Assembly (NCBI GenBank): GCA_964420285.1
Contig: CAYQTE010000017.1
Coordinates: 18,186 to 82,185 of the forward strand
From: CAYQTE01 sp964420285
Lineage (GTDB): Bacteria; Planctomycetota; Phycisphaerae; Tepidisphaerales; Tepidisphaeraceae
Reading direction: 5' to 3'
DNA length: 64,000 nucleotides
Shown here one piece after another: positions 27,832 through 36,518 of this stretch (position 1 is its first letter; the number at the start of each line of letters is the position of its first letter). The notes beneath the pieces were generated by a model. The model saw only the letters and a list, made by a program, of their open reading frames with translations. It had not been told where the DNA came from and did no database searches. Both the position numbers and the translations under genes were made by a program.

Positions 27832-28098
27832 ATGGCGGACTGGTTTTACGGCAGAGACGGCCAGCAGCAGGGTCCGGTCAGCTCGGCCGGGCTGAAACAA
27901 CTGGCCGACAGCGGGCAATTGAGGCCGGACGATCTGGTCTGGCAAGAGGGCATGGCAAAGTGGGTCGCGGCGTCGCAGGTGAAAGGCCTGTTTGCTCCCC
28001 CAGCGGCGCCGGCGGCTGATGCGCCTCTGCCGATCGCCCCACCCTATAGCCCGCCGGCTGTGCCGCTAATGCAAGGTGGCGCGATTTCCCCTTCGTAA
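27832..28098 (+). CDS. GYF-domain fragment, 5' half of a split paralogue (paralogue 2a)
   Basis: An 88-residue GYF_2 domain (WFYGRDGQQQGPVSSAGLKQ and following) plus a Pro-rich linker ending ISPS before a TAA stop at 28096-28098. The same frame continues without a gap as the next entry, starting with an ATG immediately after the stop. In paralogue 3 (28764) the equivalent sequence is one continuous gene. This is therefore a nonsense-split gene, or a pair expressed by termination-reinitiation at TAAATG. An alternative start at 27814 adds six residues. Confidence 0.7.
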   Translation: MADWFYGRDGQQQGPVSSAGLKQLADSGQLRPDDLVWQEGMAKWVAASQVKGLFAPPAAPAADAPLPIAPPYSPPAVPLMQGGAISPS

Positions 28099-28737
28099 AT
28101 GCAGCCGGAACGCCGTAGCGGCATGGCTCTTGCCAGCCTCATCTGTGGCATACTCTTCTGCGTCCCGTTTTGCTCGCTGCTGGCCATTATCTTCGGAATC
28201 CTCGGAATTCAGCAGACCGGCGAGGGCAAGCGCCCCGGCCGGGGAATGGCTCTGACCGGCCTCATTCTGGGCGTGGCGGGCCTCTTCATCGGAGTTATCG
28301 CGATCCTGATATCCATCCTGCTGCCCAGTCTGAGTCGCGCCCGCGAAATCGCCAACCGCGTCAAATGCCAGGCGAACGAGCGTTCGATCGGTCAGGGCAT
28401 CTTAATGTATTGCAACGACAACCGGGGCGCCTATCCGCCCGATCTGGCGACTTTGGCCAAGGCCGAAAGCCTCGACCTCAACTTTTTCGTCTGCCCAGCC
28501 TCCAACGACACGCCGGCCAGTTCTCCTGATACATTGCTGTCGGGCGGGCACTGCTCCTACGTCTACCTCGGCAAGGGGCTCAACGCGCGGACGGTCGACC
28601 CGACGACGGTGGTCTTGTACGAAAACGCCGCCGACCACGAACAACAAGGCGCCAACTATCTCTTCGGCGACGGACATGTGGAGTTCGACTCTCAATCGCC
28701 GATCGGAACATCTGGACAGCCGGGACTCAAGGGCTGA
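28099..28737 (+). CDS. DUF4190/pseudopilin-like domain protein, 3' half of split paralogue (paralogue 2b)
   Basis: A 212-residue protein beginning at the ATG that touches the upstream TAA. It has two membrane segments with LAIIFGILGIQQTGEGKRPGRGMALTGLI, then a type II secretion pseudopilin-like region (SLSRAREIANRVKCQANERS) and a C-terminal domain ending NYLFGDGHVEF. That ending is the pattern of DUF1559/H-X9-DG proteins abundant in planctomycetes. Matches paralogue 3 along its length (CNDN, YPPDL, ASNDTPASSPD, LLSGGHCSY). No separate ribosome-binding site is obvious, so translation would depend on reinitiation. Confidence 0.7.
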   Translation: MQPERRSGMALASLICGILFCVPFCSLLAIIFGILGIQQTGEGKRPGRGMALTGLILGVAGLFIGVIAILISILLPSLSRAREIANRVKCQANERSIGQGILMYCNDNRGAYPPDLATLAKAESLDLNFFVCPASNDTPASSPDTLLSGGHCSYVYLGKGLNARTVDPTTVVLYENAADHEQQGANYLFGDGHVEFDSQSPIGTSGQPGLKG

Positions 28738-28763
28738 AGCCGTCAGAGCGTCAGGAGGGATTG

Positions 28764-29681
28764 ATGACAAACTGGTTCTACACCAAGGCCGGCCAGCAAC
28801 ACGGTCCCGTCGATGAGGCTGCACTGGTGCAACTCGCACGCGATGGGCAGTTGCGTCCAGAGGATCTGGTTTGGAAAGAGGGCATGGCCCAGTGGGTCAA
28901 GGCGTCGCAGGTGCCGGGGCTTTTGGCGGCCCCAGCGGCTGGTGGTCCGCCGGCGATTACCCCGGCATTTGTCGCGCCGACTCCATTGCCCGTGCAAAAT
29001 GCGGCCATGCCCTACCGGCAGATTCAGCCGGACGATCGAACCAGCCGCATGGCCGTCGCCAGCCTGGTTTGCGGCCTGGCGTTCTGTATCCCGGCATGCC
29101 CGGTGCTGGCGATTATTTTCGGGATCATCGGAATTCGCCGGACCGGTGAAGGCCGGATGCACGGCCGGGGATTGGCCATCGCCGGGCTGGTCTTGGGCGT
29201 CGTTCTCGGCACGGCGGGCATCTCGGTCGAACTTGCCATGCTGCCCGGCTTTCGTCGTGGGCTGGTCGTGCCCACTGGTCGGCGCGAAGTCGCCGATCGC
29301 GTGAAATGTGCCGCCAACGAGCGATCCATCGGCCAGGCGATCCTGCTGTACTGCAACGACAATCAGGGACAGTATCCGCCGGACCTGGTAGCACTGGTCA
29401 AGAACGAAGACATCACGACAGGAATATTCGTCTGTCCATCCTCCAACGACACGCCGGCCACGTCCCCCGACAGCTTATTGTCCGGCGGACATTGTTCGTA
29501 CATTTACCTGGGCCAGAGGCTCACAACGAGTGCGGACCCCACCACCGTCGTGCTGTACGAAGACCCCGGTGACCACGGCGACGGGGTCAACATGCTCTTT
29601 GCCGACGGCCACGTCGAATTCGTAGCTGCCACCGACCCCACGTACAACAAAACGGTCAACACCCCATCACCGGGCAGGTAG
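28764..29681 (+). CDS. GYF-domain / DUF4190 / pseudopilin-like protein (paralogue 3)
   Basis: A 305-residue protein with the complete architecture: GYF_2 (about 1-50), Pro/Ala linker, two membrane segments (about 95-160) with AIIFGIIGIRRTGEG, and a C-terminal domain with ADRVKCAANERSIGQAILLYCNDN, SSNDTPATSPDSLLSGG and MLFADGHVEF. A strong AGGAGGGA precedes the ATG at 28764. It serves as the intact reference for the split upstream paralogue. Role unknown; the family is expanded in planctomycetes. Confidence 0.8.
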   Translation: MTNWFYTKAGQQHGPVDEAALVQLARDGQLRPEDLVWKEGMAQWVKASQVPGLLAAPAAGGPPAITPAFVAPTPLPVQNAAMPYRQIQPDDRTSRMAVASLVCGLAFCIPACPVLAIIFGIIGIRRTGEGRMHGRGLAIAGLVLGVVLGTAGISVELAMLPGFRRGLVVPTGRREVADRVKCAANERSIGQAILLYCNDNQGQYPPDLVALVKNEDITTGIFVCPSSNDTPATSPDSLLSGGHCSYIYLGQRLTTSADPTTVVLYEDPGDHGDGVNMLFADGHVEFVAATDPTYNKTVNTPSPGR

Positions 29682-29787
29682 CGTCCTGTTCAAGACGCTC
29701 CACCCCGCACAGATCGGCTGCGTGACGCGATCCGCGGGAGAGTGCCCGATTTCCCGGGCAAGTGTAGAGCCCTTCGAGGCCGCCTCT

Positions 29788-29932
29788 TAACCCCCTCTCC
29801 CTGTACGCAGGGGGAGGGTTGGGTGGAGGTCGACCGCTATGGCGTCGGTCGCGGCTCCGATCTGGCAGAGCCACTGGCGAAGAACCCCCACCTCTGTCCT
29901 CCCCCTGGGTACATGGGGAGGAGGAAATGGTG
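29788..29932. repeat. pair of GC-rich palindromes in an intergenic region
   Basis: CCCCCTCTCCCTGTACGCAG followed by GGGGAGGG (from about 29790) forms a strong hairpin, and CCTCCCCCTGGGTACATGGG followed by GAGGAGG (about 29898-29925) forms a second with the arms around GTAC. They sit in the 346-bp spacer between the GYF cluster and tRNA-Gly, which otherwise shows nothing coding. REP-like element or transcription end are both possible; there is no T-run. Confidence 0.5.
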
Positions 29933-30027
29933 GTTGCCCGGAAGATCGGGCACGCTCATCCGCGGCCTGACAAATTTCTCCTTTTACCCCGGCCGATATT
30001 CACGGTATCATCCCCTGCCTCAGCCAT

Positions 30028-30099
30028 GCGGGCGTAACTCAATGGCAGAGTACCTGCCTTCCAAGCAGGATGTTGACGGTTCGAGTCCGTTCGCCCGCT
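30028..30099 (+). tRNA. tRNA-Gly (anticodon TCC)
   Basis: A 72-nt cloverleaf: acceptor GCGGGCG/CGCCCGC, D-stem ACTC/GAGT, anticodon stem CCTGC/GCAGG with loop CTTCCAA (anticodon TCC), T-stem GACGG/CCGTT with loop TTCGAGT, discriminator T. The CCA end is not encoded. A T-run directly after it may end transcription. Confidence 0.96.
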
Positions 30100-30163
30100 T
30101 TTTTGCACGTCCGGCGGTCCGTGATATCATCCGGCCCGCTTCGTCCAACACAGGAGACCATCC

Positions 30164-31402
30164 ATGCCCGCCAGGAAAACCGCCGTTCGCAAATCCCCCG
30201 TCAAGACCCCCAAAATCGCCAGGAAACCCGCCCGCAAGCCCGCAAAAGCGGCCGTACCCGCATCCGGCTTGACCGTCATTGCCGGCGAATTCTCCTGGCC
30301 GATCAAATCCACGCACGCCGCCACCCACATCACGCGCACCGGCGGGCAGATCGGTCCGATCACCTTCAAGCTCGGCTCGCGGCGGATTTCGCCCATGCAC
30401 GTGGCGCCCTGGACCACCGACGGCACCCCGCGCCCCAAGCCCAACATGATCGCCGTCCTCCGCGGCGATTTCTTCTGCATGCCCTTCGGCGCCAACGAAT
30501 CACCCTACGGCAACGAGAAATACCCCGCACACGGCGAGACCGCCAATTCCAACTGGAAATTCGAGGACCAATCCTCCGATGCAGCCGGAGCGACCATCCA
30601 CCTTTCACTCAACCATCGCGCCCGCCCCGGCCGGGTCGATAAGTTCATCCACATCCGCGCCGATCAGCCGATTATCTACAACAAGCACGTCGTCAGCGGT
30701 ATGTCCGGCCCCATGTGCCTTGGGCATCACCCCATGCTCAAATTCCCGGATGTCGAAGGCTCCGGCCTGATCGCCACCAGCCCGACCAAGTTCATGCACA
30801 CCTACACCGAACCCTTGGAACGCCCGGAAAAGAAGGGCTATTCCTTCCTCCAGCCCGACAGCCCCTTCGAGCGGCTCGACACCGTCCCCACCATCACCGG
30901 CCGGACCGCCGATCTCACGAAATACCCCGCCCGCCGCGGCTGGGAAGACCTTGTCCTGCTGGCCAACGTTGATGATGTGCCGCTGGCCTGGACCGCGGTC
31001 ACGTTCCCCGCCCAGCGGTTCGTCTGGTTCGCACTCAAAGACCCGCGCGTGCTGCACAGCACCGTCCTCTGGATGAGCAACGCCGGCCGCCATTACGCCC
31101 CCTGGTCCGGCCGGCACATGAACGTCATGGGCCTGGAAGAGATCACCGGCAATTTCCACTATGGACTGGCCGGCAGCGCCGCCGACAACACCATCTCCCG
31201 CCGAGGACATCCGACGACGATCGAACTCAATCCCGAAAAACCCCTGGTCGTGAATTACATCTTCGGCGTGGCCGAAGTGCCGGCGGATTTCGGACGGGTG
31301 GCGAACCTTACGTATGACGGGACATCAAAGGCGATCACCCTGGAAGACGCCGCCGGCCATCGCGTGAGTACGGCGTGCGACGTGGATTTCTTGTATACCT
31401 GA
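30164..31402 (+). CDS. conserved-looking hypothetical protein with basic N-terminal tail
   Basis: A 412-residue protein. Residues 1-35 are a Lys/Arg/Pro/Ala tail (KTPKIARKPARKPAKAAVP), like histone-H1-type DNA-binding tails. The rest is a soluble, probably beta-rich domain with many His and Trp residues (GHHPMLKFP, MNVMGLEEITGNFHYGLAG). There is a loose resemblance to galactose-mutarotase-type beta-sandwiches, not strong enough to name. No signal peptide. An AGGAGA precedes the ATG. Confidence 0.72.
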   Translation: MPARKTAVRKSPVKTPKIARKPARKPAKAAVPASGLTVIAGEFSWPIKSTHAATHITRTGGQIGPITFKLGSRRISPMHVAPWTTDGTPRPKPNMIAVLRGDFFCMPFGANESPYGNEKYPAHGETANSNWKFEDQSSDAAGATIHLSLNHRARPGRVDKFIHIRADQPIIYNKHVVSGMSGPMCLGHHPMLKFPDVEGSGLIATSPTKFMHTYTEPLERPEKKGYSFLQPDSPFERLDTVPTITGRTADLTKYPARRGWEDLVLLANVDDVPLAWTAVTFPAQRFVWFALKDPRVLHSTVLWMSNAGRHYAPWSGRHMNVMGLEEITGNFHYGLAGSAADNTISRRGHPTTIELNPEKPLVVNYIFGVAEVPADFGRVANLTYDGTSKAITLEDAAGHRVSTACDVDFLYT

Positions 31403-31452
31403 TCCACAATATTGCGGCACCGTTTCGCTTCCAAACCGGAAGCCATAAGTGA

Positions 31453-32112
31453 ATGACGACTAATCGCAAGATCGTTCCGGGCGTGCCGTTTGTCAGCGGA
31501 TTGGCGGTGGGGGTCGTCTGTTACCTGTTGGCGGAATTGCTTGTCCCGAATCAGGTCGCCAGTCCCGCGGATCACGATATCCTATTGGCGAACCGGATCG
31601 GTTTCATCTACACGCCGATCGTTGGCCTTTGGCTTGGGTGGCTTCAACGATCCTGGCGGCGAGCGCTTGTCGGAGCATCGGTCGGCATTGCCATAGGGTT
31701 TGTCTACATGTGGCTGTGCGCGGACCGGAATTTTCTGGCGATCATGATCGGATTCCCCTGCCTGCTCGGCTGCGCGCTGGCGGTATTGGTGGGCTCGAAT
31801 CGAAGTGACTGGTTGATCGGGCTTCCGACGCGGCTTGGCAAGGGATTGCTCGCCGGTTTGGTGCTCGGCTTTGTTTACGCATTCGTCCTGAATGTCATTT
31901 TCGCGATGCTGGGTGGTCCGGATGGTGAATTTGATACACACGATTTTACCCAGCATTACGTTCAGACGATGTGGCGCGCCGGGCCAATTGCTTTGGGAGC
32001 TGCCAGTTCACTGTTTTTCGGCCTGATCCGATGGGCGGTCGGTCTGACTTACGTAAGAGTCCTGGTATTTGAAGAGGTGGAAGCGCCGAAATCGGATCCT
32101 GACGGGACTTGA
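31453..32112 (+). CDS. integral membrane protein of unknown function
   Basis: A 219-residue protein with five or six hydrophobic segments (about 13-30, 45-65, 70-88, 95-112, 130-155, 180-205). No family motif is recognised. It lies 50 bp after the preceding gene and ends convergently, 22 bp from the esterase stop. Confidence 0.65.
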   Translation: MTTNRKIVPGVPFVSGLAVGVVCYLLAELLVPNQVASPADHDILLANRIGFIYTPIVGLWLGWLQRSWRRALVGASVGIAIGFVYMWLCADRNFLAIMIGFPCLLGCALAVLVGSNRSDWLIGLPTRLGKGLLAGLVLGFVYAFVLNVIFAMLGGPDGEFDTHDFTQHYVQTMWRAGPIALGAASSLFFGLIRWAVGLTYVRVLVFEEVEAPKSDPDGT

Positions 32113-32134
32113 ATCCGTTCGACCTGCCGCACGC

Positions 32135-33034
32135 TCACTGCCCCACGCCCCGCGTCGTCGGCCCGATCGCGAGGGCTGACGGCTTCAAGAACTTGGTCGT
32201 CACCAGCCATTCCTGGAAGCGCCACGGCCATTCGTTCGACGCCGCCGTGCTGCGCGGCCTATAGCCGAAACCGTGGCCGGTGTTGGCGTAGATGTGCAGT
32301 TCGACCGGAACGGCCGCCCGCTTGAACAGGAGATACACATTGGCCAATCCCTCGGAGATGTCGGTGCGATCGTTGGCCCCGCACAGCAGAAACGCCGGCG
32401 GGGAATCCTTCGTCGGCGCGATCGCGGCGGAATTGCCGGGATACATCAATCCCTGAAACGCCGGCCGGCAGCCGAAGCGGTCGATCGGATCGGTCGCCGC
32501 CTGATCCCCGTTGTCGTTCTTTTGCACCAGCATGTTCACCAGTTCACCCCCGGCCGAAAAGCCGATGATGCCCAGCTTGGCCGGATCGATCGTCCACTCG
32601 GCGGCGCGGCTTCGCACCAGGCGCATGGCGCGTTGGGTATCGGCCAGTTCGTCGTTCATGGTATAGGTTGAACCGGCCTCGCGCGACAGGCGATTGGTGA
32701 GCACAAACCCGGCGATGCCGCGCTCGGCGAGCCATTGCCCGACAAAGCAACCCTCGCTGTCGTACGAAAGCTGATAATGCCCGCCTCCCGGCGCAATCAG
32801 CACGCCAACCCCCGTCGCCTTGCTCTTCTCGGGAACAAAGAGCGTGACGCTGGGCTTGTTGACGCCGGTCACCACGCGCTCGCCATTGGTGATCTTCACA
32901 TTCTCCTCGGCCGTCTTGCCCTCGGAATGCGGAGCGCCATTGGGCCAAAGCAAGACCACCGGCGGCGCATCGGCCGCAAACGCAGACGCGGTCAGGACCA
33001 TCAACGACGCCGAAACGAGTGCGAAAAGTCTCAT
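32135..33034 (-). CDS. secreted alpha/beta hydrolase (esterase/xylan-esterase-like)
   Basis: A 299-residue exported hydrolase with a signal peptide (MRLFALVSASLMVLTASAFA). An oxyanion-hole segment IAPGGGHYQ is followed by the nucleophile elbow GFSAGGE (serine at about 149), an aspartate in CGANDRTD and a histidine in NTGHGFGY, a complete triad. This is the pattern of BD-FAE/acetyl-xylan-esterase-like enzymes that act on plant polysaccharide esters. The start at 33034 is chosen from the signal peptide; 33064 adds ten residues. Substrate inferred only from family. Confidence 0.86.
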   Translation of the reverse strand: MRLFALVSASLMVLTASAFAADAPPVVLLWPNGAPHSEGKTAEENVKITNGERVVTGVNKPSVTLFVPEKSKATGVGVLIAPGGGHYQLSYDSEGCFVGQWLAERGIAGFVLTNRLSREAGSTYTMNDELADTQRAMRLVRSRAAEWTIDPAKLGIIGFSAGGELVNMLVQKNDNGDQAATDPIDRFGCRPAFQGLMYPGNSAAIAPTKDSPPAFLLCGANDRTDISEGLANVYLLFKRAAVPVELHIYANTGHGFGYRPRSTAASNEWPWRFQEWLVTTKFLKPSALAIGPTTRGVGQ

Positions 33035-33398
33035 GTGGCTCCTTTGCCTTCTCCCTTGTGCCAAATTGCAACGAAAACGCGCGACAACGTGCGGCGAATT
33101 CTAGGCCCGTCAAATTCGTCACACCACTGGCCGCGAACCGCCTTGGATCGTTCTTGCCGTACCCAAAAGAGGTGGTTTCGATTACCCAACCTGCCACCCG
33201 GCGATGCGGCGACAGGCAGCAGAAGCAGCGTACGCGGCTTGCACGCTGTTCCGATGGCCGTAACACACCGACAGCGCAGCTTTTGCGCGGCGGACCAGAA
33301 TTCATGTTTCATCCCCTCCGTGGCCGATTGGTCTGATATTTGCTGCAACAACTTCGGGTCGTCCGGGTAATAGTGTAGCGAAGGGATTCGGTGTTTGG
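33035..33398. other. intergenic region, nothing recognised
   Basis: A 364-bp divergent spacer between the esterase and a short gene. No RNA, repeat or coding frame is supported here; promoters in both directions are expected. Confidence 0.4.
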
Positions 33399-33644
33399 AT
33401 GTCGGACAATGCACATTTTCTGGTCAAGGTCGATTTGAAGCGGCTTCGGGCCAACCTCAGTGCCCATTGGGGCACTCCTCTGGCCGACGAAAATGCCCGC
33501 GAATTCCTGCTGCACTGCGGATTTCGTCGTGAAGGCCATGCCTGGATCGCCCGCGAAGATCGACTCATGCTTCTGGACCCGTCGGAGATCGTCTGGACCC
33601 GCGAAGTCGGACCCGTCGCTCACGCCAAAGCCGTTCGCGCCTGA
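33399..33644 (+). CDS. short hypothetical protein
   Basis: An 81-residue protein (VKVDLKRLRANLSAHWGTP, then FRREGHAWIAREDRLMLLD) with mixed helix-strand composition, no signal peptide and no recognised family. It is followed after 128 bp by an intrinsic terminator and tRNA-Gln. Believed real because composition is protein-like and the terminator follows, but evidence is modest. Confidence 0.5.
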   Translation: MSDNAHFLVKVDLKRLRANLSAHWGTPLADENAREFLLHCGFRREGHAWIAREDRLMLLDPSEIVWTREVGPVAHAKAVRA

Positions 33645-33772
33645 GCCCGATTGCCGCAGACCCAAGCCCATCACCCCACGTCCAACGGATTTCCCCACCC
33701 TTCGCAAAACAACTCGCCCAACAACCCGCTGGCGAAAACCCTTGCCATAAAGTAAACTCCCCCGCAGTCCCA

Positions 33773-33798
33773 GCCCGCCGGCCGATCGCGGGCTTTTT
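33773..33798 (+). terminator. intrinsic terminator directly before tRNA-Gln
   Basis: AGCCCGC (33773-33779) pairs with GCGGGCT (33788-33794), followed by TTTTT (to 33799). It ends at the first base of tRNA-Gln, so transcription of the tRNA must start inside the hairpin region or read through it. Confidence 0.8.
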
Positions 33799-33869
33799 TG
33801 GGGAATGGTGTAACGGTAGCACAACAGACTCTGGATCTGTTTGTCTAGGTTCGAATCCTAGTTCCCCAG
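33799..33869 (+). tRNA. tRNA-Gln (anticodon CTG), integration site of the mobile element
   Basis: A 71-nt cloverleaf: acceptor TGGGGAA/TTCCCCA, anticodon stem AACAGA/TCTGTT around loop CTCTGGA (anticodon CTG), T-arm CTAGG TTCGAAT CCTAG, discriminator G. A tyrosine recombinase gene starts 109 bp after its 3' end, the classical arrangement for an element integrated into the tRNA 3' half. The matching repeat at the far end was not found. Confidence 0.95.
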
Positions 33870-33978
33870 TTGAGTCTTCCCGAGCAATACGCTATATTTT
33901 TCAAGTTAGCCAAGATTTTCTGCAATTCTTCTGCAATCGTTGGGACCGTATTGCAGCGGCGTTGCGAAAGACCGACCA

Positions 33979-35160
33979 ATGGCTTCCTTGCAAAAAAAGG
34001 GCGACGCCTGGTACTGCCAGTTCACCCACGCCGGCCGGCGACACACCCTCACCATCGGTAAGGTCGCACCACACGAAGCCCGCCGGTGGAAGTTGAATAC
34101 CGAGAATCTCCTGCGGCTGGTCATGCAGGGAAGGCTCGAAATTCCCCGTGGCGTTTCGATCGCCGATTTCATTCTGCACGACGGAAAACCCCCGGTCGAT
34201 CCCGCCATCGCGGTCCGCAAAGACACCACCTTCCGCCAGCTTCGCGAAGCCTACGTGGCCACCGTCAGCAATGGCGCAATCGAGGCCAACACCCTGACCA
34301 CAGCCAAGATACACCTCGCCCACATCGAGAAGTCTATTGGCAAAGACTTTCTTCTCGCCGGCTTGACCCTCGGCAGGCTTCAGGACCACATTAGCCGCCG
34401 CTCAAAGGACGTTGGCGCAGTCACCATCAAAAAGGAGCTCGATACGTTCCGCTCGGTTTGGAATTGGGGATTGCGGATGAAGTGGCTCGATCAAGCCTTT
34501 CCGTCCAGCGGCCTGGTCTACCCGAAGACCGAGGAAAAGCTCCCCTTCATGACCTGGGCCGAAATCGAGCGTCGCGTAAATGCCGGAGGCGCCCCCGACG
34601 AACTCTGGGAATGCCTCTTCCTGGACAGCGATCAAGTGGCCGACCTTCTCGCCTATGTTAAGGCAAAAGACGCCCCCGCCTGGGTCTATCCCATGCTGGT
34701 CATGGCCGCACATACCGGCGCCCGCCGATCCGAAATGATTCGTGCCCGACTCGAAGACATCGATCTAACTGCCGGCGTCATCACTATCCGCGAAAAGAAA
34801 CGCGCCCGAGGCACTCGAACGACGCGCAGGGTCTCGGTCAGCACCATGCTCGCCAGTGTCTTGAAGCCTCTACTGAAAGCGCAAAAGGGCAAGACTTACT
34901 TATTCGGCGAGGGCGACAAACCGCTGTCCGTCCAGGCCGCACACAAGGCTTTTTGGCGAGTCCTCAAGGGCAGCAAGTGGTCGGTCATCAATGGCTGGCA
35001 CACGCTCCGGCACAGCTTCATCAGCGCCTGTGCCTCCAAGGGCATTGACCAGCGGATATTGGATGGATGGGTTGGCCACCAGACCGAAGAGCAACGCGTC
35101 CGATACCGGCACCTATACCCGAGCCTCCAGGAAGCTGCCATCCGACACGTTTTCGGATAG
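33979..35160 (+). CDS. tyrosine recombinase/integrase
   Basis: A 393-residue phage-type integrase. An N-terminal arm-binding and SAM-like core-binding region (about 1-200) is followed by the catalytic domain. The catalytic residues are visible: Arg in HTGARRSEM (about 245), H-x-L-R-H in WHTLRHSF (about 338), His in GWVGHQT and the nucleophilic Tyr in RYRHLYPSL (about 380). It sits 3' of tRNA-Gln and probably integrates there. The start at 33979 (MASLQKKGD) is the usual beginning for such integrases; 33940 adds thirteen residues. Convergent with the HTH gene at 35164. Confidence 0.94.
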   Translation: MASLQKKGDAWYCQFTHAGRRHTLTIGKVAPHEARRWKLNTENLLRLVMQGRLEIPRGVSIADFILHDGKPPVDPAIAVRKDTTFRQLREAYVATVSNGAIEANTLTTAKIHLAHIEKSIGKDFLLAGLTLGRLQDHISRRSKDVGAVTIKKELDTFRSVWNWGLRMKWLDQAFPSSGLVYPKTEEKLPFMTWAEIERRVNAGGAPDELWECLFLDSDQVADLLAYVKAKDAPAWVYPMLVMAAHTGARRSEMIRARLEDIDLTAGVITIREKKRARGTRTTRRVSVSTMLASVLKPLLKAQKGKTYLFGEGDKPLSVQAAHKAFWRVLKGSKWSVINGWHTLRHSFISACASKGIDQRILDGWVGHQTEEQRVRYRHLYPSLQEAAIRHVFG

Positions 35161-35163
35161 TGA

Positions 35164-35466
35164 TCAATGTGTCAAATTCCGCACGTCTCGCCATCGCCCC
35201 GCCGCGTCTCGCAACGGCAGTAGGCCCTCGCGCTGATACCGCAAGTATTCCGCTTGGCTGATCGTCCACATCGCCGCCGAGCCGGCCTGCGTCATCGATT
35301 TTTCGGCATTGATTCGGCCAAGACGGCACCACTCCCGGCACGTGAAATTCGAGCGGCCGACCAGTGAGGCGAATTCCTCGACCGTGTACCATGACTTGAC
35401 CACGGTTTTGGTGACCAACTTCTCAAGCAACCGCTCGATTCTTTCCAATCGCTCGTCGGTCGTCAT
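35164..35466 (-). CDS. HTH protein, possible excisionase or operon regulator
   Basis: A 100-residue protein with an N-terminal helix (ERLERIERLLEKLV) and a MerR/excisionase-like HTH (WYTVEEFASLVGRSNFTCRE, then WCRLGRINAEK). It ends 4 bp from the integrase stop, converging with it. Recombination directionality factors often have this fold and location. It is the last gene of the leftward operon or a separate unit. Confidence 0.72.
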   Translation of the reverse strand: MTTDERLERIERLLEKLVTKTVVKSWYTVEEFASLVGRSNFTCREWCRLGRINAEKSMTQAGSAAMWTISQAEYLRYQREGLLPLRDAAGRWRDVRNLTH

Positions 35467-35499
35467 AAAGCACGCTTTTCATCGTCGGCCGCGGATGCT

Positions 35500-35700
35500 T
35501 CAACCGGAACTGCACGCGGGGAGCAACGCCACGGGCGCGGCCGCCCCCACGCGGCAAAGGTCGAGGTAGGCCTGAACGTCCGCGTCGAGAAAGCTTATCT
35601 CGCCCCGGACGCGATGCGCCGGAATCGCCCTGGCTCCGACAAGCTGGTAGAGCTTGGACGTGCTGATGCCGATTTTTTCCGCGGCCTCGCTGACGGTCAT
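35500..35700 (-). CDS. excisionase-family HTH protein
   Basis: A 66-residue protein with a typical HTH_17 core (MTVSEAAEKIGISTSKLYQL, then HRVRGEISFLDADVQAYLD) that recognises DNA in excisionases and small regulators. The start at 35700 is the conserved MTVSEAA; a longer frame to 35784 is unlikely. It is downstream of the five-paralogue cluster. It could control excision or cargo expression. Confidence 0.75.
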   Translation of the reverse strand: MTVSEAAEKIGISTSKLYQLVGARAIPAHRVRGEISFLDADVQAYLDLCRVGAAAPVALLPACSSG

Positions 35701-35716
35701 AACGCACCTCGTCCAA

Positions 35717-36055
35717 TCAGCGATCCCGTTCCTGCTGCTCATCCCGCTGGTGGCATTTCTGCTGGTACCGTTCGCAGAATTCATCCCAATCAGTGCGGAA
35801 CACGAGGTGGCCGGGATTGCATCCCGCCCTATTCAGCAGGGCGGTGATCTTCTCGCCCTGGCCCAGGGCGTCGTTGAGCTGGTAGATATCGATCTCGTGG
35901 ACGCGCACGGCGTCCCTCAAGGCTTCAAAGTGCTCGTTGGACGTGATGCCCCAGTCACCCACGAGCTCCGCATACACTTTTCCGTTATAAAAGATCGCCT
36001 CCAGCAGCCACTTCGTGGAGCCTTTGAGCTTGTCCATGTCCAAGTTGTCTCTCAT
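35717..36055 (-). CDS. tandem paralogue family member 5, unknown function
   Basis: A 112-residue acidic protein, the most diverged member of the five-copy set. Family features: STKWLLEAIF at the N-terminus, a DWGITSNEHFEALRDAV segment (elsewhere DFGI-x-S), INDALGQGEKI-type motif here as LNDALGQGEKITALL, a WD pair in FRTDWDEF, and a charged tail (QQERDR). Predicted all-helical, with no signal or membrane segment. A start at 36037 is possible. No known family is recognised. Confidence 0.75.
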   Translation of the reverse strand: MRDNLDMDKLKGSTKWLLEAIFYNGKVYAELVGDWGITSNEHFEALRDAVRVHEIDIYQLNDALGQGEKITALLNRAGCNPGHLVFRTDWDEFCERYQQKCHQRDEQQERDR

Positions 36056-36090
36056 ATCAGTTCTCCATTGAAGGTGCGATCAGGTTGTGC

Positions 36091-36450
36091 CTAGCGTTCC
36101 ATCTCCTGTTCCTGCTTTGTCCGCCACGGCCACCACCTGGGCCATTGCGGATGGGGGCGATTTTCTTCACGCTTGCGATCCTGGGCCGTCTTGAATTCCT
36201 CTACCCAGTGGTACGAGGCGGTGTTTTTGAATAGCTCGCTGATTTTCTCGCCGGACCCGATCGCCGCGTCCAAGGCGTCGATATCGATCTCGCCACGGTG
36301 AATCGCTTCTTTCATCGCGAGGCTGTGCACCGCCGAATCGATTCCGAAGTCCTCCATGACCTTCCTGGTCATTTCCTCCTTGAAAAAGGCCGCCTTCAAC
36401 AGCCCCCTGGTCGATTCGTTCAAGTGCCCAAACTGTTCATCAACGTCCAT
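36091..36450 (-). CDS. tandem paralogue family member 4, unknown function
   Basis: A 119-residue protein: STRGLLKAAFF, EDFGIDSAVHSLAMKEAIHRG, LDAAIGSGEKISELF, then a Trp/Pro/Arg-rich segment (HPQWPRWWPW) and charged tail. It pairs most closely with member 5 (both have the FF/FY and GEKI variants). The start at 36450 follows a GGAGG-like site (GGAGGCGATCCC on the minus strand). Confidence 0.75.
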   Translation of the reverse strand: MDVDEQFGHLNESTRGLLKAAFFKEEMTRKVMEDFGIDSAVHSLAMKEAIHRGEIDIDALDAAIGSGEKISELFKNTASYHWVEEFKTAQDRKREENRPHPQWPRWWPWRTKQEQEMER

Positions 36451-36518
36451 GGGATCGCCTCCACACCTGAATTCTTGGGACAATCGGTTCGCCGCGCAAG
36501 CGCGAAAGAGCCGGCGGT

